From assembly GCA_024403235.1 (NCBI GenBank), contig JAKSSF010000007.1:27810-91809 (forward strand): a stretch of DNA of 64,000 nucleotides, read 5' to 3'. How positions within the stretch are numbered: the stretch's first letter is position 1; each line of letters opens with the position of its first letter. A program made the position numbers and the translations under genes. This stretch comes from Lachnospiraceae bacterium. GTDB lineage: Bacteria > Bacillota > Clostridia > Lachnospirales > Lachnospiraceae. The notes under the pieces were generated by a model. It made no database searches, was not told the origin of the DNA, and saw nothing but the letters and a program-made list of their open reading frames with translations. Shown in pieces: positions 9,688 to 18,777 of the stretch.

Positions 9688-10671
9688 TTATTTTCTTGCA
9701 ACGTATTTTCTGATATCCAGTGAGATAGCGATGTAGATGATTACACCAAGAGCGATCCACTGAGCGTTTGCATTTACGCCGAGGAACTGCAATGCAGCCT
9801 TCAAAAGCTCGAATACGCAAACACCGATAACTGCTGAAGAAACTTTACCACGACCACCGGTAACGGATACACCACCGATTGTACAAGCTGCGATAGCTTC
9901 CATTTCGTAACCAAGACCTAAGTTAACGGATGCACCACCTGATTTTGCACCAAACATGAAGCCTGCTAAACCATAGAAAGCTGCTGCTTTTGCATAAATC
10001 ATAACCATTGTAAGTTTTACAGGTACACCGGCAACTTCTGCTGCCTGTGGATTAGCACCGATTGCATACATATATTTACCATGACGAGTCATGTTAAAGA
10101 TAAACCATGAAATCACTGCAATAATAATGGAAATCCATACCAATTGAGGTATCATAAGAATCTTCTTAGTAGCAAGTTCTGTGTATGTTGACACATAACC
10201 ACCAAGAGGTGTTGCGTTTGTGAACAGAAGGTTGATACCATAAACGATTTCCATCATCGCCAATGTTGAAATGAATGGTGGTACATTCAAGAATGCAATG
10301 AAGAAACCTGTAACTGTACCAAAGCAAGCTGTGATAACCATTACGATAATAAGTGCAAGTAAAATATTCATTGGCTTGCCGCCCTGGAAAAATCTACTTG
10401 CGTAATCTTCTCTCTGTAATAACACACCTGCGATACATCCACCAAGACCAATCATACGACCTGCTGAAAGGTCACAACCTGCGGTAATAACGCAGCCTGC
10501 GATACCAAGAGCGATTACAAGTCTGGCACTGATGTTCAACATAATGTTATTTAAGTTTGCTACAGAAAGAAAGTTCTTTGACATAATACTGGTATAAATT
10601 ACCAGGAGAACCATTACCAGGATAACTCCGTAATTAATAAAGAAATCCTTTAAATTAAATTTCTTAGCCAT
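9688..10671 (-). CDS. mglC: Galactose/methyl-galactoside ABC transporter permease
   Basis: A 327-residue integral membrane protein of the CUT2 family with about eight to ten hydrophobic segments. The motif GANPQAAEVAGVPV and the region CTIGGVSVTGGRGKVSSAVIG are typical of MglC/RbsC permeases. It forms the membrane channel for sugars delivered by MglB and driven by MglA. The gene starts 10 bases after the mglA stop, with a GGGAGGG site. A strong terminator follows about 30 bases after its stop. Confidence 0.95.
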   Translation of the reverse strand: MAKKFNLKDFFINYGVILVMVLLVIYTSIMSKNFLSVANLNNIMLNISARLVIALGIAGCVITAGCDLSAGRMIGLGGCIAGVLLQREDYASRFFQGGKPMNILLALIIVMVITACFGTVTGFFIAFLNVPPFISTLAMMEIVYGINLLFTNATPLGGYVSTYTELATKKILMIPQLVWISIIIAVISWFIFNMTRHGKYMYAIGANPQAAEVAGVPVKLTMVMIYAKAAAFYGLAGFMFGAKSGGASVNLGLGYEMEAIAACTIGGVSVTGGRGKVSSAVIGVCVFELLKAALQFLGVNANAQWIALGVIIYIAISLDIRKYVARK

Positions 10672-10681
10672 TTTACCCTCC

Positions 10682-12190
10682 CTAGAACATAGTAGCGTAG
10701 CTCATGACTTTTTCCTGAGTCATGTCTTCACTATCAGTAATTTCACCTCTGATATGTCCGTTACACATTACATATACACGGTCAGACATACCAAGAAGCT
10801 CTGCCATTTCTGAAGAAATCATAACAATTGCCTTGCCCTGTTTTGCAAGATCTACCATGATTTCATAAATTTCATGCTTTGCACCTACGTCGATACCACG
10901 TGTAGGTTCATCCATAAATAAGATTTCAGGATTGTTAGCAAGCCAACGAGCGATAATAACTTTCTGCTGATTACCACCGGAAAGATTACCAATCTGTTCT
11001 TTCATGCTTGGTGTTTTGATAGAAAGTTTTTTAATGCTGTCATCTACGATTTGATTAATTGTAGGATGATCTAATACAATACCGGTTTTCAAATTTTCGT
11101 TGTAAATAGATACACCAACATTATCTTTAATAGAAAGACATCCTAAAATACCATTACCACGACGGTCTTCTGTAATAAGACCCATACCGGCATTCATGGC
11201 TCTTCTAGGTGTTCCGGATTTTACCTCTTTACCATCAATAAAAATCTGTCCGGATTTGATATTTCTCATACCGAAGATAGCTTCCATCAGCTCGGTACGC
11301 TGTGCTCCAACAAGTCCACCAAATCCAACGATTTCTCCTTTACGTACAGTGAAGGAACAATCCTGGAAGGAATGATCATGGATAGAAGTAATATTCTTAC
11401 ACTCTAATACCACTTCACCAGGTGTATTCTGTCTAGCAGGATAAATATTGGTAAGCTCACGACCAACCATCTTTGCAATGATATCCTCTGTAGTCATGTC
11501 TTTTGCAGCCCATGTACCAACATATGTACCATCACGCATGATAGTAATGTCATCAGCAATACGCTTAATCTCATCCATCTTATGAGAAATATATACCATT
11601 GCTACGCCCTTATCACGAAGTTCATTCATGATACGGAAGAGAACCTCAACTTCCTTATCTGATAAAGAAGAGGTAGGCTCGTCAAAAATAATAACTTTTG
11701 CTTCATGAGAAACAGCTTTTGCAATTTCAATGGTCTGCATCTGACCAATAGAAAGATTTGCAAGAGGAGTCTTTGGATCGAAATCCATACCAACCTCTTT
11801 CAACCAACGCACTGTTTCAGCATTCATTGTTTTATGATCGATGACCTTTAAAGGTCCAAAATTCTTTGTTGGGAATCTTCCAAGAAACATATTCTCAGCT
11901 ACACTTCTAGGAAGAACTGGTTGTAATTCCTGGTGTACCATGGCAACACCTTTTGCCATCGCCTCATCAGGGTTATTAATAATAGTCTTTTCACCGTTAA
12001 GATAAATCTCTCCTTCGTCCATCTTGTAGATACCGAAGAGACATTTCATAAGGGTGGATTTACCTGCGCCATTTTCTCCCATTAGCGCATGTACGGAACC
12101 TGGTCTTAAGGAAAGATTAACGCCATCTAACGCTTTAACACCAGGGAATGATTTACATACTCCTTTTAACTCAAGCAGATATTCTGACAC
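10682..12190 (-). CDS. mglA: Galactose/methyl-galactoside ABC transporter ATPase
   Basis: A 502-residue CUT2-type ATPase with two fused nucleotide-binding domains. The first half has Walker A GENGAGKST, signature LSIGQMQ and Walker B VIIFDEPTSSLS. The second half has LSGGNQQKVIIARWL and ILFMDEPTRGIDVGAK, and its degenerate Walker A region reads GGLVGAQRTE, as is normal for this family. I place the start at GTG (12188-12190) with AAAGGGGG seven bases upstream. An in-frame ATG at 12241 adds 17 residues that homologues lack and has no ribosome binding site. It energises sugar import through MglC. Confidence 0.94.
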   Translation of the reverse strand: MSEYLLELKGVCKSFPGVKALDGVNLSLRPGSVHALMGENGAGKSTLMKCLFGIYKMDEGEIYLNGEKTIINNPDEAMAKGVAMVHQELQPVLPRSVAENMFLGRFPTKNFGPLKVIDHKTMNAETVRWLKEVGMDFDPKTPLANLSIGQMQTIEIAKAVSHEAKVIIFDEPTSSLSDKEVEVLFRIMNELRDKGVAMVYISHKMDEIKRIADDITIMRDGTYVGTWAAKDMTTEDIIAKMVGRELTNIYPARQNTPGEVVLECKNITSIHDHSFQDCSFTVRKGEIVGFGGLVGAQRTELMEAIFGMRNIKSGQIFIDGKEVKSGTPRRAMNAGMGLITEDRRGNGILGCLSIKDNVGVSIYNENLKTGIVLDHPTINQIVDDSIKKLSIKTPSMKEQIGNLSGGNQQKVIIARWLANNPEILFMDEPTRGIDVGAKHEIYEIMVDLAKQGKAIVMISSEMAELLGMSDRVYVMCNGHIRGEITDSEDMTQEKVMSYATMF

Positions 12191-12310
12191 TGCAACCCCC
12201 TTTCTATTTATACCGCCAGTAGTTTCTTTCTTAGCACCCATTACATAATAGCCAATTTGTAATAGTTATGTACGGTGTTAATAGATGCAATATAAATAAT
12301 TTGGCTAGAA

Positions 12311-12338
12311 AAAAGGCTCTGTAGAAACAGAGCCTTTT
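12311..12338 (-). terminator. Hairpin between mglB and mglA (partial terminator)
   Basis: A 12-bp perfect stem (AAAAGGCTCTGT / ACAGAGCCTTTT) with a four-base loop, followed on the minus strand by a TTTTTT stretch. Its position directly after the binding-protein gene suits partial termination or 3'-end protection, so that MglB is made in excess over MglA and MglC. Confidence 0.85.
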
Positions 12339-12357
12339 GAAAATATGCTACTGCAAA

Positions 12358-13452
12358 TTATAAACCAAGGAAACCTTTGATTTCAGCAACTTTGTCAGGA
12401 GTAACTTTTACATAGTCACACTGAATGTTGTGATCATTGCCAGCGCCTGTGATGTAGTTTGCTGCTGCATCAGCTGCATTGTGGCTCTGTGCAAGGTGAT
12501 CATTGAATACTGTACCAGAAAGGTCACCAGCTTCGATAGCGTCAAGAGCTTCAGGGATAGCATCAACACCTACTAAGTAGATATTTTCGCCAACTTTACG
12601 TCCAGCTGCACCGATAGACTGGATAGCACCCATAGCCATACCGTCGTTGTTACAGAAAACAACTTCGATGTCATCACCAAACTGTGAAAGAGCTTTAGCT
12701 ACTAAGTCCTGAGCCTGATCCTGCTGCCAGTTACCAACCTGGTTGAATAATTCTTCAACTTCCCAGCCAGCATCTGTAAGAGCTTTTACAGAGAATTCTG
12801 TTCTGTACTGAGCATCAACGTTTTCAGGGTCACCCTGGATCATGATGTACTGAACTTTGCCGTCGCCGTTCATATCAACTGCGTCCATACCAAGATCAAC
12901 GATCATTTCGCCCTGCATTGTACCAGACTGACGAGCGTCACAACCAACGTAGCAAACGTCCCAGTTGTTGTCTGCCCATCTCTGCTGTTCTTCAGCAGCG
13001 GGTTCACGGTTGATGTAAACTAAAGGAATACCAGCGCCTACTACTTTGTCAGTAATAGTTTCAGCTGAAGAAGAGTTTACAGGGTTGATAATAAGTACGT
13101 CAACACCATCAGCGATGAAGTTATCGATCTGGCCTGACTGTGTACCCTGATCATTAGCACCATCAACGATTGTGATGTTCTCTTTAGAGAAACCAATTGA
13201 TACAAGGTAGCTTTCTAACTCTGTTCTGAACAAAGTCATGAAGTTATCAGCGAACTGATAAATACAAACACCAACTTTTGCATCAGCAAGAGCGGTATCA
13301 CCAGCTGCTTCTGTAGCTGCTTCAGCTACTTCTTCAACTGCTGCGTCTTCTGCAGGTGCTTCTGTAGCTGCAGGAGCTGAGCCGCCACAACCAACTAATA
13401 ATGTAGCTGTCATAGCAACTGCCAAAAGTACACTTAATACTTTCTTTTTCAT
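12358..13452 (-). CDS. mglB: Galactose/glucose-binding lipoprotein
   Basis: A 364-residue binding protein. It has a signal peptide with lipobox LVGC (Cys22) and an Ala/Glu-rich linker to about residue 57, then the two-lobed binding domain. DMNGDGKVQ matches the calcium loop of galactose-binding protein. NPVNSSSAE, INREPAAEEQQRW, FCNNDGMAMGA and VGVDAIPEALDAI are ligand-site and hinge segments of the MglB family. It is the first gene of the mgl operon and the donor for MglAC. Upstream, between 13453 and 13640, is a TTGACA hexamer at 13525-13530 with no convincing -10, and a TGTAG-N8-CTACA dyad at 13485-13502 that could be an operator. Confidence 0.94.
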   Translation of the reverse strand: MKKKVLSVLLAVAMTATLLVGCGGSAPAATEAPAEDAAVEEVAEAATEAAGDTALADAKVGVCIYQFADNFMTLFRTELESYLVSIGFSKENITIVDGANDQGTQSGQIDNFIADGVDVLIINPVNSSSAETITDKVVGAGIPLVYINREPAAEEQQRWADNNWDVCYVGCDARQSGTMQGEMIVDLGMDAVDMNGDGKVQYIMIQGDPENVDAQYRTEFSVKALTDAGWEVEELFNQVGNWQQDQAQDLVAKALSQFGDDIEVVFCNNDGMAMGAIQSIGAAGRKVGENIYLVGVDAIPEALDAIEAGDLSGTVFNDHLAQSHNAADAAANYITGAGNDHNIQCDYVKVTPDKVAEIKGFLGL

Positions 13453-13640
13453 TTTGTTTTTCCTCCCGAAAAAATATTTTTTATTGTAGCGTTATTACTA
13501 CACGGCTTATTCTATCATCTCTTTTGTCAAAAAAAAATATAAAATTCTTCTATATTTCTTGAATATTCTTCTTGAAAATTATTTACTTTTTTGAAAATTT
13601 TATCCAAAATTTGTCATTTATACGCCTATATATCAAGTGT

Positions 13641-14237
13641 TTACCGGTTTTCATTGATTTTTCTGATTACTCTGCAGGGATTCCCAACCGCCAAACTATT
13701 TTCCGGTATATTCTTTGTTACTACACTGCCTGCTCCTATTACAGATCCATCTCCTATGGATACTCCCGGTAAAATAATAGCACCTCCACCAATCCAACAG
13801 CCATTTCCAATGGTAACAGGGAGTGCAAAGGTACGGCAAAAATATTCTCCACTTTCCGGATTCCAGTCCGGTGTTAATCTTTCTTTTAGTTCTATCGGAT
13901 GGGTAGCAGTATAAATTTGTACATTAGATGCTATTAAAACATTATTTCCTATCGAAATCTTATTGCAATCCACGAAGGTGCAATTCATATTAATAGAAAC
14001 ATTATTTCCTATCTCTATATTTCTTCCATAATCACAGAGGAAAGGAATTCCTACAGACACATTGGTTCCCACTTTTCCAAAAAGTTTACCTAAAATATCA
14101 TATTTTTCTCGTTTTTTGTCATAGGCCAAACTATGGTATTGCTGCAATAAATCTCTGGCTTCTTTTTTATAAGAAAGAAATATTTCATTATGGCAATCAT
14201 AGTTTTGTCCTGCCAAACACTTTTCCAATTCGGTCAT
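13641..14237 (-). CDS. Maltose/galactoside O-acetyltransferase family protein
   Basis: A 198-residue left-handed beta-helix acetyltransferase of the LacA/Maa/NodL group. Hexapeptide repeats run from about residue 70 to 180, including IEIGNNVSINMNCTFVD, IGNNVLIASNVQIYTATH (with the catalytic His), IGNGCWIGGGAIILPGV and IGAGSVVTKNIPENSLAVG. The N-terminal helical part (1-55) matches the Mac domain. It would transfer acetyl from acetyl-CoA to a sugar hydroxyl in the cytoplasm, possibly detoxifying non-metabolised galactosides. It lies between the two MglB-type genes; GGAG precedes the ATG. The sugar specificity cannot be read from sequence. Confidence 0.92.
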   Translation of the reverse strand: MTELEKCLAGQNYDCHNEIFLSYKKEARDLLQQYHSLAYDKKREKYDILGKLFGKVGTNVSVGIPFLCDYGRNIEIGNNVSINMNCTFVDCNKISIGNNVLIASNVQIYTATHPIELKERLTPDWNPESGEYFCRTFALPVTIGNGCWIGGGAIILPGVSIGDGSVIGAGSVVTKNIPENSLAVGNPCRVIRKINENR

Positions 14238-14357
14238 AGGGGTTCTCCTATTTTTCTTACTGTATCTCGGTTTTCTCTGCTTGGGAGCTTGTTTGATTAG
14301 GAAACAGTTTTCTTCCAGATTCTTTCATAATATTTCTTATATCTTTTTCCCTTACTT

Positions 14358-15422
14358 TTACTGCATACGACTTAAAATGGTGGGGGCATTTCCAGGCATT
14401 ACCTTCACATAATCACATGTAATATGGTATTCATTTCGATCTGCTTGCAGGAAATTCGCTGCTGCTTTTCCTGCGGCCTCTGCCTGGGCAAACTGGTCTT
14501 GTAAAACAGTCCCTGTGATTCTTCCTTCCATCAAAGCCTCCAAAGCCTCCGGCAGAGCATCAATCCCTACCAGGAAGATATCTTCATTTACCACGCGTCC
14601 CGCCTCTTCTATGGCTTCCATAGCGCCTAATGCCATAGTATCGTTATTGCATAATACCACTTCTATCTGAGAGCCAAACTGTTCTAAATCTGTGGCGATA
14701 ATCTGTTTTGCCCAAAGTCTATCCCCGCTTGCCACCTGCTGATCCAAACATTCTACTCCCATGCCCGCATCTTCTATAGCCTTAATTGAAAATTCGGTAC
14801 GATACTGGGTGCTTTCACTATCTAAATCTCCCGTAATCATCACATACTCTATCTGACCATTATGGTTCAAATCCACATCATACAATCCCAAGTCTACCAA
14901 AATTTGGCCCTGCATGGTGCCAGCCTGACGGGCGTCCGTACCTACATAGGTAACCGGCCAGTAATTATCTCCCCACCTTTGCTGTTCCTCTAAAGCCGGC
15001 TCTCTATTGATATAAATCAAAGGAATCCCTGCACCAATGACACGCTCTGTGATCTCCGGTGCAGCAAAAGGATCCACAGGATTTACTATCATTAAATTAG
15101 CACCTGCGGAAACACATCTTCCAATTTGTTCATTCTGGGTAGTCTGGCTGTTAGCACCATCTAGTAAAGCAATATTCTCTTTGGAAAATCCCACTTCCTC
15201 TACCAGATATCTGACAAGTTCAGAACTGTATATAGACATGTAATCATCTTCCAAACGGTAGATACAAATTCCTACCTTGGCATTTCCAGGATCTATTTCC
15301 TGCAGTACCGGTGCCGGAATATATCCTGCATCCTGGATCTCTTCTGTTTTTTTCTTGCAACCGGACAGCATCACAGCTGCGAGTATTAAAATACATATCA
15401 TAGATAACACTGATTTTTTCAT
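14358..15422 (-). CDS. Second MglB-like galactose-binding lipoprotein
   Basis: A 354-residue paralogue of the mglB product, with lipobox LSGC (Cys22) and the same order of motifs: VGICIYRLEDDYM, INREPALEEQQRW, CNNDTMALGA and VGIDALPEALEAL. The calcium-loop equivalent reads DLNHNGQIE, so the third acidic ligand is Asn instead of Asp. This may weaken calcium binding or shift ligand affinity. It could feed MglAC with another sugar or serve sensing. GGAG lies eight bases before the ATG, and a plausible promoter is found at 15514-15543. Confidence 0.92.
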   Translation of the reverse strand: MKKSVLSMICILILAAVMLSGCKKKTEEIQDAGYIPAPVLQEIDPGNAKVGICIYRLEDDYMSIYSSELVRYLVEEVGFSKENIALLDGANSQTTQNEQIGRCVSAGANLMIVNPVDPFAAPEITERVIGAGIPLIYINREPALEEQQRWGDNYWPVTYVGTDARQAGTMQGQILVDLGLYDVDLNHNGQIEYVMITGDLDSESTQYRTEFSIKAIEDAGMGVECLDQQVASGDRLWAKQIIATDLEQFGSQIEVVLCNNDTMALGAMEAIEEAGRVVNEDIFLVGIDALPEALEALMEGRITGTVLQDQFAQAEAAGKAAANFLQADRNEYHITCDYVKVMPGNAPTILSRMQ

Positions 15423-15513
15423 TCTTATTCTCCATTGATTCGTTTTGCCATTGTTTTAGCAAATTAGGGAATCATAAAATATTTTGCAAAACCGAATTTT
15501 GTTGTTCTTTATT

Positions 15514-15543
15514 ATCATAGCATATTAAAAAAGGATACGCCAA
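15514..15543 (-). promoter_or_regulatory. Candidate promoter of the second MglB-like gene
   Basis: TTGGCG and TATGAT hexamers separated by 18 bases on the minus strand, about 92 bases before the start codon. It is the best sigma-70-like match in this intergenic stretch; strength and start site are untested. Confidence 0.45.
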
Positions 15544-15578
15544 GAATTTCCCTTTTTCAGTCATTTTGCAAAAGCAAA

Positions 15579-15612
15579 AAGACCCCAGTATTATTTCTAA
15601 TACCGGGATCTT
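15579..15612 (-). terminator. Intrinsic terminator for decayed minus-strand genes
   Basis: A 15-bp stem with a TTTC/GAAA loop. The two mismatches seen on the plus strand are G-U pairs on the minus strand, and a TTTTT run follows on that strand. This shows it belongs to transcripts coming from higher coordinates, where only gene remnants are now found. Confidence 0.75.
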
Positions 15613-15623
15613 CATTCGTCATT

Positions 15624-15683
15624 TTAATGTAACGACATCGGACCTAAGCCCTCTTTCCTATGATAATATTCGGAACTTTTGCT
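15624..15683 (-). pseudogene. Tail of a small minus-strand ORF ending in GLGPMSLH
   Basis: Between two in-frame stops the minus strand reads SKSSEYYHRKEGLGPMSLH and ends just before the terminator at 15579. There is no start codon or ribosome binding site, so at most this is a gene tail. I have a faint memory of similar tails in Lachnospiraceae small proteins but cannot confirm it. Confidence 0.25.
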
Positions 15684-15714
15684 TCAATGCCGCTTTCTGT
15701 AATGTTCACTTTCA

Positions 15715-15843
15715 TTATTTGCTCACTGCAGATTTTTTCTTCATGGTTGTAATAGCTTCAATGGTAAGAACTACAGCAAGTACTACAAGAAGAATAGCAA
15801 TAATAGCACGAATCCAGTGCCATGCTGTTCCATCGGCTCCCAT
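15715..15843 (-). pseudogene. C-terminal remnant of a membrane protein
   Basis: The open frame encodes about 42 residues from an internal Met: MGADGTAWHWIRAI, one hydrophobic helix, then a basic end TTMKKKSAVSK. The frame continues open upstream to about 15925 with no ribosome binding site before any Met, so this looks like the last helix of a larger membrane transporter whose front has been lost. The C-terminal end of a CstA-type carrier is one possibility, but this is a guess. Confidence 0.35.
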
Positions 15844-15925
15844 AGCCGCCGTATCCAATCGGGTATCCAATAAAGTAAAAATGTTTATTTTAAGAGCGTC
15901 TTCACTGCAACAAAAAAGCAGGCAT

Positions 15926-16222
15926 CCGCCCGATATGCTTAGATTTCATTCTATATGAAAATAATCTACATTCAATCATGTACAAGTAAATAGTTTATTT
16001 TTGTGAAACATTACCACTTCCCTATTTAAAATTGTAAAAAAAGCAAAATAACAAGTTGTTTTTTCAGAAAAACAAGCTGTTTATTTTTTGACTATACAAT
16101 TTAGACAAAAATCAAGCCATTTTACACAAAATTTTTCGAGAAACCTTTGGAAATTATTTTCATTTCGGGGTAAGCAAAAGGATTTTTGATAAATTATTTT
16201 TATTAAACGTGATAAATTAACC
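15926..16222. other. AT-rich intergenic region, no gene seen
   Basis: This stretch is strongly AT-rich and has no credible coding frame. An imperfect inverted repeat (AACAAGTTGTTTTT with AAAAACAAGCTGTT, around 16050-16082) is the only structure noticed. It leads into the promoter region of the binding-domain/GGDEF gene. Confidence 0.5.
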
Positions 16223-16251
16223 TTTTTATAAAGTGTCATTTCAGTTATAAT
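16223..16251 (+). promoter_or_regulatory. Candidate promoter of the LacI-like/GGDEF gene
   Basis: A perfect TATAAT at 16246-16251 is preceded at 17 bases by a weak TTTTTA. It lies about 72 bases before the ATG at 16323. The poor -35 suggests activator help or low output. Confidence 0.45.
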
Positions 16252-16322
16252 GTATCTATAGAAACGAAAGAATTTTATTAGGATAAATTCCCTACGAATA
16301 TATAGCAGGTAACGAGGTATTT

Positions 16323-18662
16323 ATGAAGAAAAGGCTGACCATTGGCGCCATAGTAGGCAACTCCAATTTGCCTTACATGCGAGATGTTATGAAAGGGATT
16401 GAGAGTGCTTGTGCCAAATATGATCACAATCTCATCTATTTATTGGGCTTTCATATGGCTCCTACTTTTTATAGCCATTTTGAAGATAGTGTCAAATTTG
16501 ATTACGACTATCAATATAATGTTGTCTACGACTATGCCCTGCTATCCGGTTGTGATGTGCTGATTCTGTCCTATGGCACTATCAGTATGTTTATGGAAAA
16601 TGTAGACAAGGCTAAGTTTTTGGAAAAGTTTTCTTCCATACCCTATATTCTTTTATTGGATCGAGATGAAAGCAATCGTGGTTCTTCTCTGATGTCCAAC
16701 AATTATGAAGGCATGCGTCGTCTGGTAGAACACCTTGTACTGATCCACAAATATAAAAAATTTGCTTACCTGGGTGGTCCCCAGAATAATAAAGACGCGG
16801 AAGAACGCCTGCAAGGGTTTAAAGATGTCTTGACAAGATATGAAATTCCTTTTGAAGAGAAGAACTTTGCTTACGGGGATTATACCTTTTATGTAGAGAA
16901 TCAAATCTGTACGCTTTTGGATAATAATCCGGGCGTAGAAGCTTTGGTTTGTGCAAACGATTTGATGGCTGACACGGCTTATAAGGTATGTGCTGACAGA
17001 GGTCTTAAGGTGGGAATAGACATCGCCGTCACAGGATACGATGATTGGGAGATGGCTTCCAAAATGAATCCTCCCCTTACTACCATTACGCAAAGTGGTT
17101 TTGACTCCGGATACTTAGCGGTAGAAGAAGCTATGGCATTATTTGAAAGCAAAACCGGTGTAGAAAAATACATCCCCACTGCCGTGAAAATCAGAAATTC
17201 CTGTGGCTGTCCTTCTCACGAAACTGGACATTTCTTTACCTTAAAGGAAATTTCTGATGTGCAAAAAGAGACTTATATCGATGGTTTGACTCGTCTTCTG
17301 GTAGGCAAGGCCATGATTAGTACCGCCAACAAAGATATTCAAATCCATGTAGAAATACTGATTCGGCCTTTGATTGCAGAGATTATAGAAGAAGTTTCTC
17401 GTTGTGACGAAAAACCCATTGATAAGAACAATCTTACCCAGCGTTTAACAGAAATTATGCTGCATAGTGATTCGGTGTATTTTTCTTTCCCTGCTTTATG
17501 TGAAGCCATGGGAAATACTTTGATGGATCGTATCAAACACGAGCCGGATGATGAAAGAATCAGAGCCTATGCTGCGATCATGTCTGTGATTCAAAATTTT
17601 GTCCAGGCAAATACAGAAAAGAGCCATGGGGAAAAAATGACCTATTACCAGAATGACACCATGTTTATGCCCTATATCTCTTTGGATATGATTTCCCATA
17701 TTGATGATGTGAAAAGCTTTTATCACTCCACTATGTCTACCTTAGCTACTATGGGCATAAAGACTGCTTATTTATTTACCTTAATAGAACCTGTGAAACA
17801 TGATAAAGAGGATATCTGGCAGCTTCCGGATGCTTTGAATCTGGTGGCCTGTCAGCGAGATCACCATATTGTTGTTTACGATACTCATGAAAGGCCTGTG
17901 TTATCCAAGCACTGTAAATTGACGGAATATCTCTTCCGTAAAGACCGCTATATTATCAATATTTTTGATGTCTTTATGGGAGAGAATCAATACGGCATTT
18001 TAGTTGCAGAAACAGAAAGCTCCAATGCGCTTCTGATGAACTTGGCGTGCCAGCAGATTAGTAGTGCCATTAATTTCCGCAGATTATATATGGCCCAAAA
18101 AGATTTGAGAAACACTTTGGAATCCACGGTGAATGAGCTAAAAGAAAAGAATCGTATTTTAGGATTTATTTCCGAATATGATCAGATGACAGGTTGCTTA
18201 AATCGAAGAGGATTGGCGGAAAGAGTACAAACTTTGTTGAATGAAAAAGAAGGTCAGAAAGCCATTGTGGTTTTGGCAGACTTGGATCATTTGAAAGAAA
18301 TCAATGATTATTTTGGGCATACAGAAGGGGATTTCGCCATTAAAGGTGCAGCAACAATTTTACAGCAAACTTTCGGTAAAAGCACTATTCTATCCCGCAT
18401 TGGCGGAGATGAATTTATGGCCTTTTTCTTACCGGATCAGGCTTCTCTTACTGCCAATGCTTTAAAAAAGAAAATCGATGTTAACAATAAATTTTTTAAT
18501 GAATCTGCAAATAAACCTTATTATGTGGATCTTTCTGTAGGCTGTTATGACTATATCTGTAATCCCAGACAAACTTTGCAGGATTTGATGGATATGGCAG
18601 ATAGATTGCTCTATGAAGATAAAGAAGGTCGCAGAGACAGTGTTCTAAAAGATAATCTCTAA
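16323..18662 (+). CDS. LacI-type sugar-binding domain fused to a diguanylate cyclase (GGDEF)
   Basis: A 779-residue cytoplasmic protein. Residues 1-290 match the periplasmic-binding-like domain of LacI/GalR regulators (TIGAIVGNSNLPYMRDVMKGIE, VCANDLMADTAYKVC, VTGYDDWEMAS, TTITQSGFDSGYLAVEEAM), but the DNA-binding helix-turn-helix is absent. A middle region (about 290-590) has no motif I recognise. A coiled linker leads to a GGDEF domain (about 605-775) with DQMTGCLNRRGL, DLDHLKEINDYFGH and an intact active site RIGGDEF (694-698). The inhibitory RxxD site five residues before GGDEF is missing. It probably makes cyclic di-GMP under control of a bound sugar. No signal peptide is present. It is one of only two full-length plus-strand genes in the window. 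Confidence 0.9.
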   Translation: MKKRLTIGAIVGNSNLPYMRDVMKGIESACAKYDHNLIYLLGFHMAPTFYSHFEDSVKFDYDYQYNVVYDYALLSGCDVLILSYGTISMFMENVDKAKFLEKFSSIPYILLLDRDESNRGSSLMSNNYEGMRRLVEHLVLIHKYKKFAYLGGPQNNKDAEERLQGFKDVLTRYEIPFEEKNFAYGDYTFYVENQICTLLDNNPGVEALVCANDLMADTAYKVCADRGLKVGIDIAVTGYDDWEMASKMNPPLTTITQSGFDSGYLAVEEAMALFESKTGVEKYIPTAVKIRNSCGCPSHETGHFFTLKEISDVQKETYIDGLTRLLVGKAMISTANKDIQIHVEILIRPLIAEIIEEVSRCDEKPIDKNNLTQRLTEIMLHSDSVYFSFPALCEAMGNTLMDRIKHEPDDERIRAYAAIMSVIQNFVQANTEKSHGEKMTYYQNDTMFMPYISLDMISHIDDVKSFYHSTMSTLATMGIKTAYLFTLIEPVKHDKEDIWQLPDALNLVACQRDHHIVVYDTHERPVLSKHCKLTEYLFRKDRYIINIFDVFMGENQYGILVAETESSNALLMNLACQQISSAINFRRLYMAQKDLRNTLESTVNELKEKNRILGFISEYDQMTGCLNRRGLAERVQTLLNEKEGQKAIVVLADLDHLKEINDYFGHTEGDFAIKGAATILQQTFGKSTILSRIGGDEFMAFFLPDQASLTANALKKKIDVNNKFFNESANKPYYVDLSVGCYDYICNPRQTLQDLMDMADRLLYEDKEGRRDSVLKDNL

Positions 18663-18697
18663 GGTAGGTGCCTGACTATAATTATTTCACAAAAATA

Positions 18698-18734
18698 CGC
18701 GCTTTCTTCCTGTATAAAACAGAAGGAAAGCGCG
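18698..18734. terminator. Bidirectional terminator between convergent genes
   Basis: A 16-bp stem, CGCGCTTTCTTCCTGT with ACAGAAGGAAAGCGCG, loop ATAAA, with one mismatch. TTTTTATTTTT follows on the plus strand and a T-rich stretch on the minus strand. It separates the plus-strand GGDEF gene from the end of the glycan operon. Confidence 0.85.
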
Positions 18735-18777
18735 CTTTTTATTTTTCAAAATATCACTTCAAAAATCGTCTTGGTTT

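Noticed and set aside
13525..13530. TTGACA as the mglB promoter -35
   Set aside because: No acceptable -10 hexamer is found at 16-18 bases; left as an observation in the mglB entry.
15566..15958. A 130-codon plus-strand ORF
   Set aside because: It lies over a minus-strand terminator and remnant, has no ribosome binding site, and its composition is Cys/Ser/Phe-rich with no recognisable domain.
16323..18662. Reading this gene as a LacI-family transcription factor
   Set aside because: The N-terminal helix-turn-helix is absent and the C-terminal part is a GGDEF domain.
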